Source: Aralia elata (lineage: Eukaryota > Streptophyta > Magnoliopsida > Apiales > Araliaceae). Taken from it: a stretch of DNA of 64,000 nucleotides. A model generated the notes under the pieces. That model was not told the origin of the DNA. It did no database searches and was given only the letters and a program-made list of their open reading frames with translations. Each line of letters starts with the position of its first letter. Position 1 is the first letter of the stretch. The stretch spans positions 248,001-312,000 of the forward strand of contig JAVJAP010000120.1 in assembly GCA_034770075.1 (NCBI GenBank), in the 5' to 3' direction. A program made the position numbers and the translations under genes. This document shows positions 34,991 to 46,874 of the stretch, one piece after another.

Positions 34991-36004
34991 ACACCTTCCC
35001 AAACCCTAAACGAAGGCTGTCGAAAATTTGTAAGTAGGGAGAGGAAAGCAAGTCGCAGAGAAGAAAGGCAGCTAGCCGATCAAACCTAAGGTACAACCCT
35101 GGGAATTTTAATGAGCTACTGTGATAATTTTCTTTTTGGTTTTGTAAAATTTTTCCTTCAGTGCTCGGATTAGTATTAGGTTTTGTTGGATTGTATGGTT
35201 TTGATTTGGGAAACAAAATCTGGAATTTGCAGAACCTTATGGTTCGGGTAGCATAAACTCTGTATTGGGTGATTTGTTTCTGGGTGTGTATTGAATTGAA
35301 TTATTTCTCTGTATTGGGGTATTTTGTTTCTCTGTATTGGAATAGATTGTTCGTTTGTATTGCTTGGGTTGTGTTGTCCCCTCATATTGGATTGTTGTGC
35401 TGAAACTCTGGATGTCCAGGAACCATAAGGTTTGGTAGTTAAACTGATGATGTAAATAGATCAGTATTAATGTTAGGGAATGCCCAGCATGTGGTGGTTA
35501 TAATGCTTGAATGAAAAAAAAAAAACTGATTTTATTTTTGAGAATTGTTGTCGACAGTACTGTTTATTTGGAACTCAGTTGGGCTATGAACTGATGGGAA
35601 TTTTCCTTGTTATTTGAGTAATGAACTGCACAATTGAAAATGAATTATTGCAGGAATTTCCAAATTGGTTTTGTAATTCATTGGGTTATTTAGAACAACA
35701 ATAAATTAGGGTTAATAATTATTTATTATTTAACATTAAATAATAAAGAAAATAAATACTTAATTTATATTAATAATCAGGTATGAATAATGTTAAGGAA
35801 ATAATTATTTATTAATTAACATTAAATAAAAAATAAATATCTAATTATTAGCTAATTATATTAAATACGAATAGAATTAACTAATAAGTAGAGATAATAA
35901 ATATTTGGTTATTACTTTGAATAAAATAATAGCCTTATATGCTATTATATTTTCCATGTATAGTAAATTGTTTATTTATTTATTTATTTTTGATTAACTT
36001 TATT

Positions 36005-36420
36005 AATAAATAAACCTAATTAGTTATTATTTACTGCTAAATAATAACTAAAGATAAGTTCATGAATAATTATTTGATTAACTTTAGTTGATGAATAAAC
36101 TTAATTAGTTATTATTAAATAATAACTAAATATAATTATTACTCACTAATTAATTAATTATTATTTGAATAACATTAAATAATAAATAAACCTAATTAGT
36201 TATTATTAAATAATAACTAAAGGTAATTCATACTTGTTAATTGATTATTATTTGAATAACCTTAAATAATAAATAAATTTAATTAGTTATTATTTATTAT
36301 TAAATAATAACTAAAGATAATTCATAGTTACTAATTAATTATTTACTTCTTTGATTAACTTTAAATAATAAACAAACCTAATTAATTATTATTTGATCTT
36401 AAATAATAATTAAAGACAAT
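36005..36420 (+). repeat. Degenerate 85-98-bp AT-rich repeats in solo LTR 2
   Basis: The motif AATTAGTTATTATT followed by TAAATAATAACTAAA recurs with starts near 36018, 36103, 36194, 36282 and 36380. Spacing varies between about 85 and 98 bases. It is part of a longer AT-rich tract from 35700 to 36780. Confidence 0.7.
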
Positions 36421-38229
36421 AAAAAAAAAAAAAATAAAATTATAATTCGATTATTATTTAATTAATAATTGAATAAAAAGTGAATATAATTAGTTATTAA
36501 TTACTATGATTAATAACTAAATCAATGAATTACTATTAAAATGAAGGTTAGAATTAATAAAACAGAGAGAGTTCAAATAGCTCATTAATTAAATAATTAT
36601 AATTAATTGTTTAAGGGTTTAATAAATGAATATTAATTAAGAAAAAGTAATGTTAATTAATTAAACAATTATAATTAATTGTTTAAGGGATTAATAAGTG
36701 TTTATTACTTAAGGGATACATGGTTGATTTATTTAAACCATCAACCTAAAAGTAAATTAAGTGCCTTATAAAATTTGCTATAGTTTATTTACTGTGTGCT
36801 ATGTGAATTTCTTAAATTGTTAAATAAATAGTATAAGTAAGCGTATCGGCGTACAACTACGCAGTACTAATTGATAGACCGACATTATCTATGTTAGGTT
36901 CTTCAAAGGCCAAATAGTTAAAGCTAGAATTACTTGTAGCTGAGCAAACAGGCAAGTTCCTAACCCTAAACTTCTTACATTATTGCAAGTTCCCTAACTC
37001 AAACTCGAGTTATTATTTTCGGAGCATGTTAGTGAATAATTATTGTTGATTATTCACATCTATACTGGTTATTGAGATTCGCACCCTGTGCAATTAAATT
37101 TCCTATCCTACTATGATTGAACTGTAAATTTAATTAAAGTTCTTTCAAGCATGAATTGTTTATGAGATAGATCTATGCTATTTGTATCAGCTAGATCCAG
37201 CATGTCTAAATTGGTTAAGACAATGGTATTTTAAAAGCTGTTCTTATTAAATTGCTATGGTAAGAACTCTTGGCTGAGAAAAGGATAAACTTGTTTAAGG
37301 CATGATATCAATGCTGGTTATTAAGTGTTTATGCATAAATCACGGGGTATGAGAGGCTGATCCCTCAATTACCAAAACATTTAAGAGGTCCAGTTTAAAT
37401 GCTGAGAACCTTGGAAAACGTCCTTGGTTATTTCAAACCACTCAGTAATTGTCATTCAATTATTCGAATATTCAGCTGTTGTTTATTAATTCAATGCTCC
37501 TCCACACTCTTATACTGTTGTTGAACATTGAAAGCGAAATTTCCTTCTATCATGATATATCTCTTTGTGTATATACTTGCTAAGCAAATTAGTTGCTTAT
37601 CCTTGCTATATCATGATCTTTATTTCAGCTAAGGCAGAAACGTCTAGGGGAGACAAAGGAAAAGGGAAGGTGCAAGAGTAGATGCCCGTTAGTGCCTATG
37701 TACTAGCTATTTCTGAATGTTGTTTGATTAAGTGAACCTTTATTTGTATTAAGAGTACGTTTTATGTTAAGGTTAAAGAACCTTGGGACCAGAATTGTAA
37801 GACTTTATTTCCATTCGATAAACAATGTATGTTTATTATTCCGCATTTAGTTAGATAGTATGTTGGTCGTCGATTATCGTGAGCACCGAATTCGAGGTTT
37901 GGAAACCTGGATTTGGGGGTGTCACAGATACGCCCACAAGGTGCTCGACGAAATGTCTATGAGAACCAATGCGTAGCTTTGCTCAGTTTGTTGATCCATG
38001 GCTTGCTAGACTCAAGTTTTATTAAGCCTATAAATTAGTGAAATGTTGGTGGCTAGGAATCGATTGATAAATGATAAGTTATTAGTAATTATTTATCCAT
38101 AAGTGATACATAAAATAATAAGTTCTAAATTATTATTTAGTTAATATTAAATAATAATAAGGATTAATGAGATAATTACATACTCTTTACCAATACCCAA
38201 TAAATAAAGATTATAAATACTTAACTATT

Positions 38230-38745
38230 ATTTAATTAATATTAAATAATAATTAATAAAGTTAATAAAATAATTATTTATTAATTTATTAATAAATAAT
38301 AAATAAAGATAATAAATATTTAATTATTATTTAATAATAATAATAATTAAATATGAATAAAGTTAATAAAATAATTATTTATTATTTATTAATAAATAAT
38401 AAATAAAGATAATAAATATTTAATTATTATTTAATAATAATAATAATTAAATATGAATAAAGTTAATAAAATAATTATTTATTATTTATTAATAAATAAT
38501 AAATAAAGGTAATAAATATTTAATTATTATTTAATAATAATAATAATTAAATATGAATAAAGTTAATAAAAATAATTATTTATTATTTATTAATAAATAA
38601 TAAATAAAGATAATAAATATTTAATTATTATTTAATAATAATAATAATTAAATATGAATAAAGTTAACAAAATAATTATGTATTACTTAATAATAAATAA
38701 AGGTACTAAGTATTTAATTATTATTTAATAATAATAATAATAATT
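38230..38745 (+). repeat. 100-bp AT-rich minisatellite in solo LTR 1
   Basis: ATATGAATAAAGTTAAT recurs at 38351, 38451, 38551 and 38652, giving a period of 100-101 bases, with partial copies on both sides. Units contain runs of AATAATAATAATAATTAA. It lies in the rear half of the LTR, as the AT-rich repeats do in the other LTRs of this group. Confidence 0.88.
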
Positions 38746-40404
38746 AAGTAAAAATGAAGTTACGTAATAATAAGGATGGTAAGTACTTAATCATCAATGG
38801 AATGATGATTAAGTATGAGGGAGATTAATAAGTTAATTAGTCGTGACCCTTAATAAATAAAGATAACAAGCACTCAAGAATTACTCAATAAATATTTAAT
38901 AATTAAGTGTGTGTAGAATTTGTACACTGAGTATCTAACTGAGGTTGAATAAGGAACTAGTGTAATAATTACTCAATTACCCTTAAGGTAAATAGTAATT
39001 AGGTAAATAAAAGATTAAGTAAGAGATCAACTACTATTTTGTTGTTATCAAATCATGTTAAATTTATTAATTATTTTGTAACTAATAAATAAGAAATTTT
39101 AACCCACAGTTAGAAGGGTACTCAAACGATAGGCAACCATGATTTACTATTGTTTATTTTAAATAATAGCTAGAGGCCATTAAAATTAAATTCTGTTTAA
39201 CTGATGGCTAGGTAGTAATTAAATGTATTCGGTGAATTGTTTATCTGTTAAATAAATAGCATAAGTGGGTATAACTACGCAATGCTAATGGATAAACCAA
39301 CTCTACCAACTGATAGGTTATCCAAGGTCAAATAATTAAAGCTAAGATTTAAATTGTAGCTGAGCAGACAGGCAAGTTCCTAACCCTAAACTTCTTTCAT
39401 TTTTGCAAGTTCTTCTCACTCAATTTTTGACATTGAGCAAGCTTTTAAACCTTATGCATTGTTTTAATTCGTGCAAAAAGGTATATATTGTTGCAAGTTA
39501 TTCTTTGAGCTTGAATCTTATTTCCGAGTACGCTTTAAGTGGTCTAATTACTTTTAAAATTATTCCACATCTATATATTTATTGACATTCGTACTCGCGC
39601 ATTTGATTTCATATAATTATTTAAATTCAGAAATTTTGAACTACTCATGGTTAAGTCTGAACCCTTGTCCGGTCAGGCAATTATGAATTTATAAAAGCTA
39701 TCCGAACCAATCACTGGTAAGGATTCTTAGACTGTATGAACACCCCTTTATTTATAGGGGAGTACCCCACGTACCGTATATAAGGTACACACAGCAGAAT
39801 TAAATGTTATGCATATACATAGGGTACGCGAGGCTGATCCCCTCAAGTACGTTATTCTGTAGCCAGTAACCAGAGGGTCAACTAGCTATTGACTCCTCTG
39901 GAAGTTATCGTTCAAAGTCTATTTGACTATCAATTGTTCTAAAAGCATTTAATGTTCTTGCTTCTGATTATTCTATTGTTGAAATCCCTTTAATATCCCT
40001 TCATCATGATATATTTTTATTGTTGCACCTTAAACTTGCTGGGCAAACTCGTTGCTCATTCTTGCTATATCATGACTTCATTGCAGCTAAACCCGAGACG
40101 TCAGGGAAGAACAAAGGGAAAGAAAAGATGAAATGATAAGACTTCTCGTAGCAGACTTTAGATTCATGTGTTAGTTAATTTCTGTTAATGCAATATAAAC
40201 CCTAATAGCTATTTAGGGTATGGATTGTGTAAATGTTTAAGGTTAATCGTATTCTGGGACTAGTAACACCTTGTAATGAACAACGTATGTTTATTTTATT
40301 CCGCATTTTAGATACCATATGTTGTTATAGGTGGATGTTTATGTTGGATCGTGATGACCGGATCCGGGTATTTGGAAACCCGAATTTGGGGGCGTCACAG
40401 CTTC

Positions 40405-41077
40405 ATACTTGGTTCATTTGTAAAATCTTAATATTCAAATTTGATGTGAATTTATTTAATTGTGATTAATTCAAAAGTCATCATTGCAAACTACTTTAAA
40501 ATGTAGTAAAGTGAACTATTTTGGAATAATCCAATTCACTCCAAACATATGAAAAAGAAAAATACAAATATTGAGAATAAGAAAAAAATAAAACATAAAA
40601 ATGATAGATAAGAAATAGAAGGAAATTGAAGGAATAGATTCAAAGGAAACTATTATAATTTTAATACACATGCATACAAAGAGTAATCATAACCCTTCTT
40701 TTTTAACATAACTACAACAACTAATACTACTTGTTATTACTTATGAACATTTTAGTGTAATTTGATGATGAACTGAAAAATAATGTATATTTGTAAATCA
40801 ATAGCTTTTGTGAAGTCCTTATGAGAAGTTAATATGTAAAAGGACTTAGTTAGGAATCAAATTTGTTAGGTTAATCCAATACGTAGAGTTATAAGTTGTA
40901 ATCTCTGCAAACATCAAAGACTGGTCGTAGAGAAGAACTCTGATCATGCAATGCTGCTAAAAAGCTCTCAAAAAGTTCGTAGAACAAAGAAGATGATCGT
41001 AGAACAAGTCTAAGGACCATCAAGTTCGTAGAGTACTTTCTCACATCGTAGAACATGAAACTCAAAAACATAAAACT
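40405..41077. other. Old host sequence between LTR clusters
   Basis: AT-rich sequence right of the GCTTC duplication. From about 40865 to 41060 the word TCGTAGA(A/G) recurs six times, roughly every 25-45 bases. No gene signal is seen. Confidence 0.4.
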
Positions 41078-43324
41078 TGTGACACCCCCAAATTCGGGTC
41101 CTTCGTTTCCACAGGATTTAGTGTTCACTATCCAAATACATCACATCACATCTAACTACCTATTCAAATATAAATGAAACTCTTAATTAAAATAGAAATC
41201 TCCCATTAAAGGGTTACAACATCTTTAACAAAAAAATTCCAGGTCATCTAACCTTAATAAAACATCAATGCAGAAACATAACATAAGTCTATTACATAAA
41301 TATCATTTAAATAAACTAAACAAGTCTTCATCACTTATTTGCTTTGCCTTTGCCCTTACTAGTGGATGGCTCATCAACTCTTTCAACTTTGGTTGCAATG
41401 TTATTATACAAGGGTGAGCAACAATTGCCCAACAAGTAACACAATAAAATAATAATAATAACATGCGAATAATCAATGGATATCGGATAATCGAATTCTC
41501 GGCTTTTGAATCAAAATTAGGAAAAACAAGAATCAAAAGAACATCTGAGAGTCACAAGACCACAAACTATGTCCTAAGTTATCAAGTATTTCTACTTTAA
41601 ACCTTTAACAGTCATAAGACTATATGGACCTTACTTCTCGTACTTAGGGGGATCGGCCCTTTGTACCATGTATGTGCACAACATCTAAACGCTAATGCGT
41701 AAAATAACCCCCTATAAAAGGGTTGTTCATCTCAGTTTGACATCAGAGTCCGCACCAAAGGAAGTTTGGTTTGGATTTACTTCAATAACGTTTCTAGAAT
41801 TTAGAACGCTCATCAACTATGGACTAGTCGAATCAATAAGTCAATCAAGGTTCAATAATCTAATATGAAAGATATTCGAGAACAAGAGATTGAATCTCAA
41901 AGGCATACAGTCGAATAACTCTGTATAACTGAAATATTACTTAAAAGGAATCAGAATAACACATTTGAATTCATGAACTTGAATGAACTATGGTAAAGAA
42001 CTTGCTCAATATGAAATAGAGTATAGAAATTTGCATAAAAGAGAGATAGGGTTTTAGAACTTGCTCAATGAAAAGTAGAATTAAGAAACTTGCTTTCAAT
42101 ATAAAAGTGAAGTTCAGAAACTTACGTAAAAGTAACAAGTAAGGATAAGATACTTGCCTCGTGCGTAGATTATAATTTAAAATTCACGTTCTTAATCAAC
42201 CTATACATTCCGTTTATAAAGCAGTAACAATGATTAGTTACAGTATTATAAACACTTCAGGATTCATTCTCATCCAATTTCATTTTAATATCTCAATTGT
42301 CGTCTGATAATCAATAGGTATTTGCTTATCATCCATCATAGTATCTTATAATTCATTTAATACATTAGTCTAAGCTTTAAACATGCACATGGTAACATAA
42401 CATGAGCACAAAGAAAGAATAAAAATTTTCATTTCCTATCCTACTGTCGGGGCGGTGGTTTCCTTCACAAATTTCCCCCCGGGGCGAGGCTATCGCCGGG
42501 GCTGTAGAATTTAGTTCAATTTGGGCGTCGGGGCGAGGACATCGCTGGGGCGGTAACTTTAGTTCATTTACACCGTCGGGGCGGCAATCCTAGAGTAATT
42601 CCACCACCGGGGCGGTGGACCCGAAACCTAGTTCCTGCAGTTCGCGAAGAACACAGAAAATGCCAAATTTGGCCAAAGTTTTTCATTTAATCCACAGTAT
42701 AATTCTACCCATAGGTTCTAGACTTTACAAAAACGTACAGTAACAATCATAGCATGATTTTACCAAGTTTAACAACTCAAACAATTGAATTTAAACTTAT
42801 AATTTTCATGTTCTTGCCATTATTCAAAGTGTCATCAATTTTCATAAAATCCCACATAGTAGATTCGTTATAACTCCAATTTAATCCGTTTAAGTTTTGT
42901 TTTCTTCGTTTTTACATGCATAAACATAATTAGTCATCAATTTAACCAATTAACATGCAAAACAAGCATCAATTTCATACATTTAAGCCATGTTCGTATA
43001 TAACTACTTTGTAAATTCCAGCACTTCAATTTAAAGCATAATCTCATGAATTAACTTAATTAAAACAATTTATAACATCATATAGTGGGTTATACATGCA
43101 TCTTAACAATTATAAGTAACTTCTAAACAATTTACATATAGGTTTTATTATCAGAAAACATACATAATACTTTCATGGAAGAATTTAAAAACGTAATTAA
43201 AGTTTAGATTAAGAATTTACCTTCAATTAATAGTTTAGAATGCTAGAAAATGATGAGAAATTCTACAATTCTCCAAACTTCTTCTTCAACTCCAAATTTT
43301 TCTCTCAATTACCTCTTTGAGTTC
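41078..43324 (-). mobile_element. Tekay-like LTR, minus strand, cut by the next element
   Basis: On the + strand it begins TGTGACACCCCCAAATTCGGG, the reverse complement of the family LTR end. It parallels the LTR at 43325-46120 along its length, with shared pieces such as GGTCACAAGACCACGGACC/AGTCACAAGACCACAAACT and ACTTGCCTCGTGCGTAG. It stops at 43324 in the CTTC...AATTTTTCTCTCAATT part, where the complete LTR still has about 600 bases to go. The rest should lie beyond the right edge of the window, on the other side of the inserted element. Confidence 0.8.
42445..42620. repeat. GC-rich cassette array in LTR
   Basis: At least five units with a core like CGTCGGGGCGGTGG or CGCCGGGGC are separated by AT-rich spacers such as TTTCCTTCACAAATTT and TTTAGTTCAATTTG, in otherwise AT-rich LTR DNA. 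Confidence 0.8.
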
Positions 43325-46120
43325 TGTGACGCCCCCAAATCCGGGTTACCTCAAACCACACAGATTTGGTGCTCACTATCCATACACGACCACTATCTAC
43401 CCATAAACAAAAGGTTTTAAGTAAAGCAAACTAAATAATAAAACAAAAGAAATATCTCCCGCAAACGGGTTACATGGCTTTTTAAAATAAGTCCTAGGTT
43501 CTCTAACCTTTATTACATCTTTTAAAACGCGGAAATATAAATAAATAACTATTAAGTCTTAATTACACCACCATACAAATAAAAGTAAACCGGTCTTCAT
43601 ATAACAACAAATTGCAGTCACTTGTTCATTTTTCCTTTTCCTTTGCTAGTAGACGGGTCACTCGGTATATCAACTTTAGCTGCAAGGGTTTAGTATGCAA
43701 GGTTGAGCAAAACAAGTGCCCACCAAAATAACAATGAACACTTTTCAAATAATTCAATTTGTATGATATAACTTTTCTGCTGATTAATAATTACGAATGG
43801 AAACATCTGAAAGCTCAATAGAAAATAAATAGAACATCAAGATATTCCGAAAGTGATATACTGAGGGTCACAAGACCACGGACCATGTCCTAGGTTAACA
43901 GATAAGTTTGCTGTAACCTTTAATAGTTTAATAAACTATGACTGGACTATCCATCTCGTACTCGGGGTGATCAGCCCGTTGTACAATATATTATGCACAA
44001 CCATTCAACGCTTTCGCGTAAATATTCCCCTATACTAGGGTTGTTCTTCTCAGTTTTGTCATCCAAGAACTCGGTTCAACAAAATAGAATTTAAACAACT
44101 TAGATTATGATCAAAGATCAACAACAGTGATATACAATGATATAGATTTTGTATATCCAAGATATTAGAATAATGACTTTAATTAACTTGAGCTTTGAAT
44201 AACAAGAATCCAAAAGTCAGAAATTTAAGACATGCAATGATAACTTGCTAAATGAGAAAGTAGGATTTAGAAGCTTGCATAAACTGAAATCGAGGTAAGA
44301 TAAAGAAGCTTGCGTTAAGTAAATTTAAGATTGGAAACATGTTTAGTGTGAAAGAGTTGAGAATAAGAAACTTGCCTCGTGCGTAGTTTTCCTAATTACA
44401 AACCACGTACAATAAACAACCTACATATTCTATTTATATAGCAACAAAAATGATTAGTTACAATATTCATGTACATTAACACTCCAATCCTCATCTCAAT
44501 TTCCAATTAATTTCTGATTATCAATCATATTTCAGAAGCTACAAGCTTAGCTACAACAATATTATACTTTCAGAATTTCCAAAACTTATCTTTAAGTTAA
44601 GGTATATTAACTTTATATTTAATCATCATCAAATATTCACTTAGAATCCATCTTAACATCTTAGTATTCATTTATTATATTAATTTAAGTTTTAATCTTG
44701 CATAGAGTGACATATCGCAACTACCAAGAAAAGAAAAGAAAAATAACTTTTCCAGCAATGAGCTCACCGGGGCGATAATTTTCTTTACAATTTTCTCGCC
44801 GGGGCGAGAAAACACAGTTCATTTATCTCGTCGGGGCAAACAAATGCAGTACATTTCCACCGCCGGGGCGAGGAACTCGACTACCATCTCCCACAGTTCG
44901 CGAACTAGCAAAACCCAGACCAAAATTTTCAAATTCTATCATCCGACTCACCAATTAAACACACCCAGACATCAAACATGTTGTAAAGCAGCTACCCAAC
45001 ATGTTTCTAACAATTCTAACTATTATAAAACACATAATCAACCAATTAAAATCCAAAAATTCACTGTTAAAACCAAATATTCATATTTTGGCCTATTTGA
45101 TAAAATTAAACACTATAAATTCATCTCCAAACGATTTTAATCCATTCCAATTGCATTCTTTTCGTTTTTCATTATATTAATATAATCAAGAGTCAATTTT
45201 CCAGTTAATAAACAAATTGAACAACAATTTTCATACATATACCCTATATATGAAAGTGAAACTCTGTAAAACCAAAACTCTATTCTAAAGCATGTTTCCA
45301 TGGATTAATTCCTACAAATTGATTTACAAACATTATATAATCACTAATATATGCATATTAACAATTACAACTACATAATTCATGTATTTGAGCAAATATT
45401 TAAATTCACATACAGTGGAAATAAAAATCATATACAGACTTTAAAATTCACCTTCTATTGCTTTGAAACTTAGTTAATCTTCTTTGCTTGAATTCTTGCT
45501 TCCAATTTTCAAAATTCTCTCTCAATTTCTCTCTTCTTCTCTGTATATTTTTTTTCTTTGGCTTATGAAAGTAAGTTGATAAAACTTCACGTGGTTTTAT
45601 CAACTCACCAGTTACAAACCCAGACATCCTCATCAGTTAAAAAAACTAAAAGGTCACAAAACCTTGTTTGGCTAGACCCTATAAAAAAAATTCATTTTTA
45701 CCAACCAAGAGCCACAAGGCCTTGTTTGGTTTAGCTAAATAAAACTCTTCCTCCATTTATTTTAATAACTCATTATATCATATAGTTTAATTGTCACACT
45801 AACAATTTAATTAAACCTATTATTAAATAAATTCAATTAAATCTTACTAATTTAATTATAACTTTTATTTGACCAATAACACTATTACCAAATAAATTAT
45901 TTTATTCAAATAAATCCCTTACTCAAATAAATCATTTAATCATCTAATTTAATTATTAAATTAAATTAGAATAAGCACATCAAATCACATTCAAATAACA
46001 TATAACACAATTACACTTAACATGAATTATTCCACAATAACTTTATCATTTATTTATATTACTCAATAAATAAATTAACAATAAAATATATATTTATTCA
46101 CAAAAATTACATTCGTTACA
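43325..46120 (-). mobile_element. 3' LTR of the minus-strand Tekay-like gypsy element
   Basis: It runs from TGTGACGCCCCCAAATCCGGG (43325) to CATTCGTTACA (46120), that is TGTAACGAATG...CGTCACA on the minus strand, 2796 bases. It is followed at 46121 by the reverse complement of a polypurine tract and then by pol. The five bases AGTTC at 43320-43324 are the predicted left target duplication; the right one is outside the window. GC-rich cassettes lie at 44765-44880. Confidence 0.85.
44765..44880. repeat. GC-rich cassette array in LTR
   Basis: Four units (CACCGGGGCGATAA, CTCGCCGGGGCGAGAAAA, CTCGTCGGGGCAAA, CCGCCGGGGCGAGGA), each followed by an AT-rich spacer of the ACAGTTCATTTAT type. It occupies the same LTR position as the array at 42445-42620. 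Confidence 0.8.
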
Positions 46121-46134
46121 TCCTTCCCTCCTTA
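46121..46134 (-). other. Polypurine tract of the minus-strand gypsy element
   Basis: The minus strand reads TTAAGGAGGGAAGGA directly before the LTR start TGTAACG. Plus-strand DNA synthesis of the retrotransposon would start here. Confidence 0.75.
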
Positions 46135-46230
46135 AAAGGATTCTGTCCCCAGAATCATAACGCAATTAATTCATCCGTTACATTCTCCCTTCCTTACAAG
46201 GATTCTGTCCCCAGAATCGCAACACAAGGA

Positions 46231-46868
46231 TTAAGCAAATAATTGAGGGTAACTTTGCATCATTCTCTCTTCGAGTTCCCACGTAGCTTCTTCAGCGTTG
46301 TGGTTCCTCCAAATTACCTTAACAGAAGGTATAACTTTATTTCTGAGAACCTGCTCTTTCTTGTCAACTATCTGTACAGGAATCTCTTCATACGATAAAT
46401 CTTTCTCAAATTGTATTGGTTCATATTCTATAACATGTTTATAATCAGGCTTATATGGTCGTAGAACAGACACATGAAAAACATTGTGGATATGTACCAG
46501 CTCTGGAGGTAAAGCTACTTCATAAGCCACCTCACCAACTCGCCGCAGAACTTTAAAAGGTCCAATAAATCTTGGACTAAGCTTACCTTTCTTGCCAAAA
46601 CGAATTTTCCCTTTCCAGGGTGAAACTTTCAGAAACACGAAGCTTCCCACCTCAAGTTCTCGGTTTTGACGATGTTGATCCGCATACTTCTTCTGTCTGT
46701 CTTGAGCAGCTAATAATCGCGCTCTTATAACTTTCACGATCTCCGCTGTTTGGTGTACCAATTCTGGTCCTAGAAGTTGCCGTTCACCAACCTCGTCCCA
46801 ACATAGTGGAGTCCGACATTTTCGTCCGTACAACGCCTCGTATGGCGGCATGCCAATACTTGCGTGGT
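46231..46868 (-). pseudogene. pol: Integrase C-terminus and chromodomain (gypsy)
   Basis: The frame reads MPPYEALYGRKCRTPLCWDE, the end of the integrase core, then the GPFKVLRRVGEVAYEVALPP and HNVFHVSVLRPY blocks typical of chromovirus integrases. It ends with a chromodomain-like tail (IPSVKVIWRNHNAEEATWEL) and a stop next to the polypurine tract. The chromodomain assigns the element to the chromovirus branch, and the relatives seen suggest Tekay/Del. The frame is open, but it is separated from the rest of integrase by the 7-kb insertion at 46875-53932, so no whole protein can be made. Confidence 0.85.
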
Positions 46869-46874
46869 AACTGC

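Larger units (their letters stand above)
34061..37926 (+). mobile_element. Solo LTR 2 (gypsy), 3866 bp, inside solo LTR 1
   Basis: It starts TGTAATGTCCGAGAAATTTT and ends TTGGGGGTGTCACA, with the exact 5-base repeat GATAC on both sides (34056-34060 and 37927-37931). Like solo LTR 1 it belongs to the Tekay/Del-like group: similar TG start, CA end, TATA context and a GACAAAGGAAAAGGG box near 37652. Short GC-rich frames near 34.6-34.9 kb on both strands show no protein features. Confidence 0.92.
32465..40399 (+). mobile_element. Solo LTR 1 (gypsy), 4.06 kb net, split by solo LTR 2
   Basis: It starts TGTAAAGTCCAGGAATTTTC at 32465 and ends GGGGGCGTCACA at 40399. The exact 5-base repeat GCTTC flanks it (32460-32464 and 40400-40404). 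No internal retrotransposon region is present, so it is a solo LTR left by LTR-LTR recombination. After removing solo LTR 2 and its duplication, the length is 4064 bases. It carries a TATA box near 33464, an AT-rich minisatellite near 38.2-38.7 kb, and the family landmarks CTTGCTGGGCAAACTCGTTG and AACAAAGGGAAAG. Confidence 0.9.

Noticed and set aside
33150..35216. Several 60-130-residue frames on both strands
   Set aside because: They lie in GC-rich parts of the two solo LTRs, have no domain, and similar frames are not conserved between the two LTRs.
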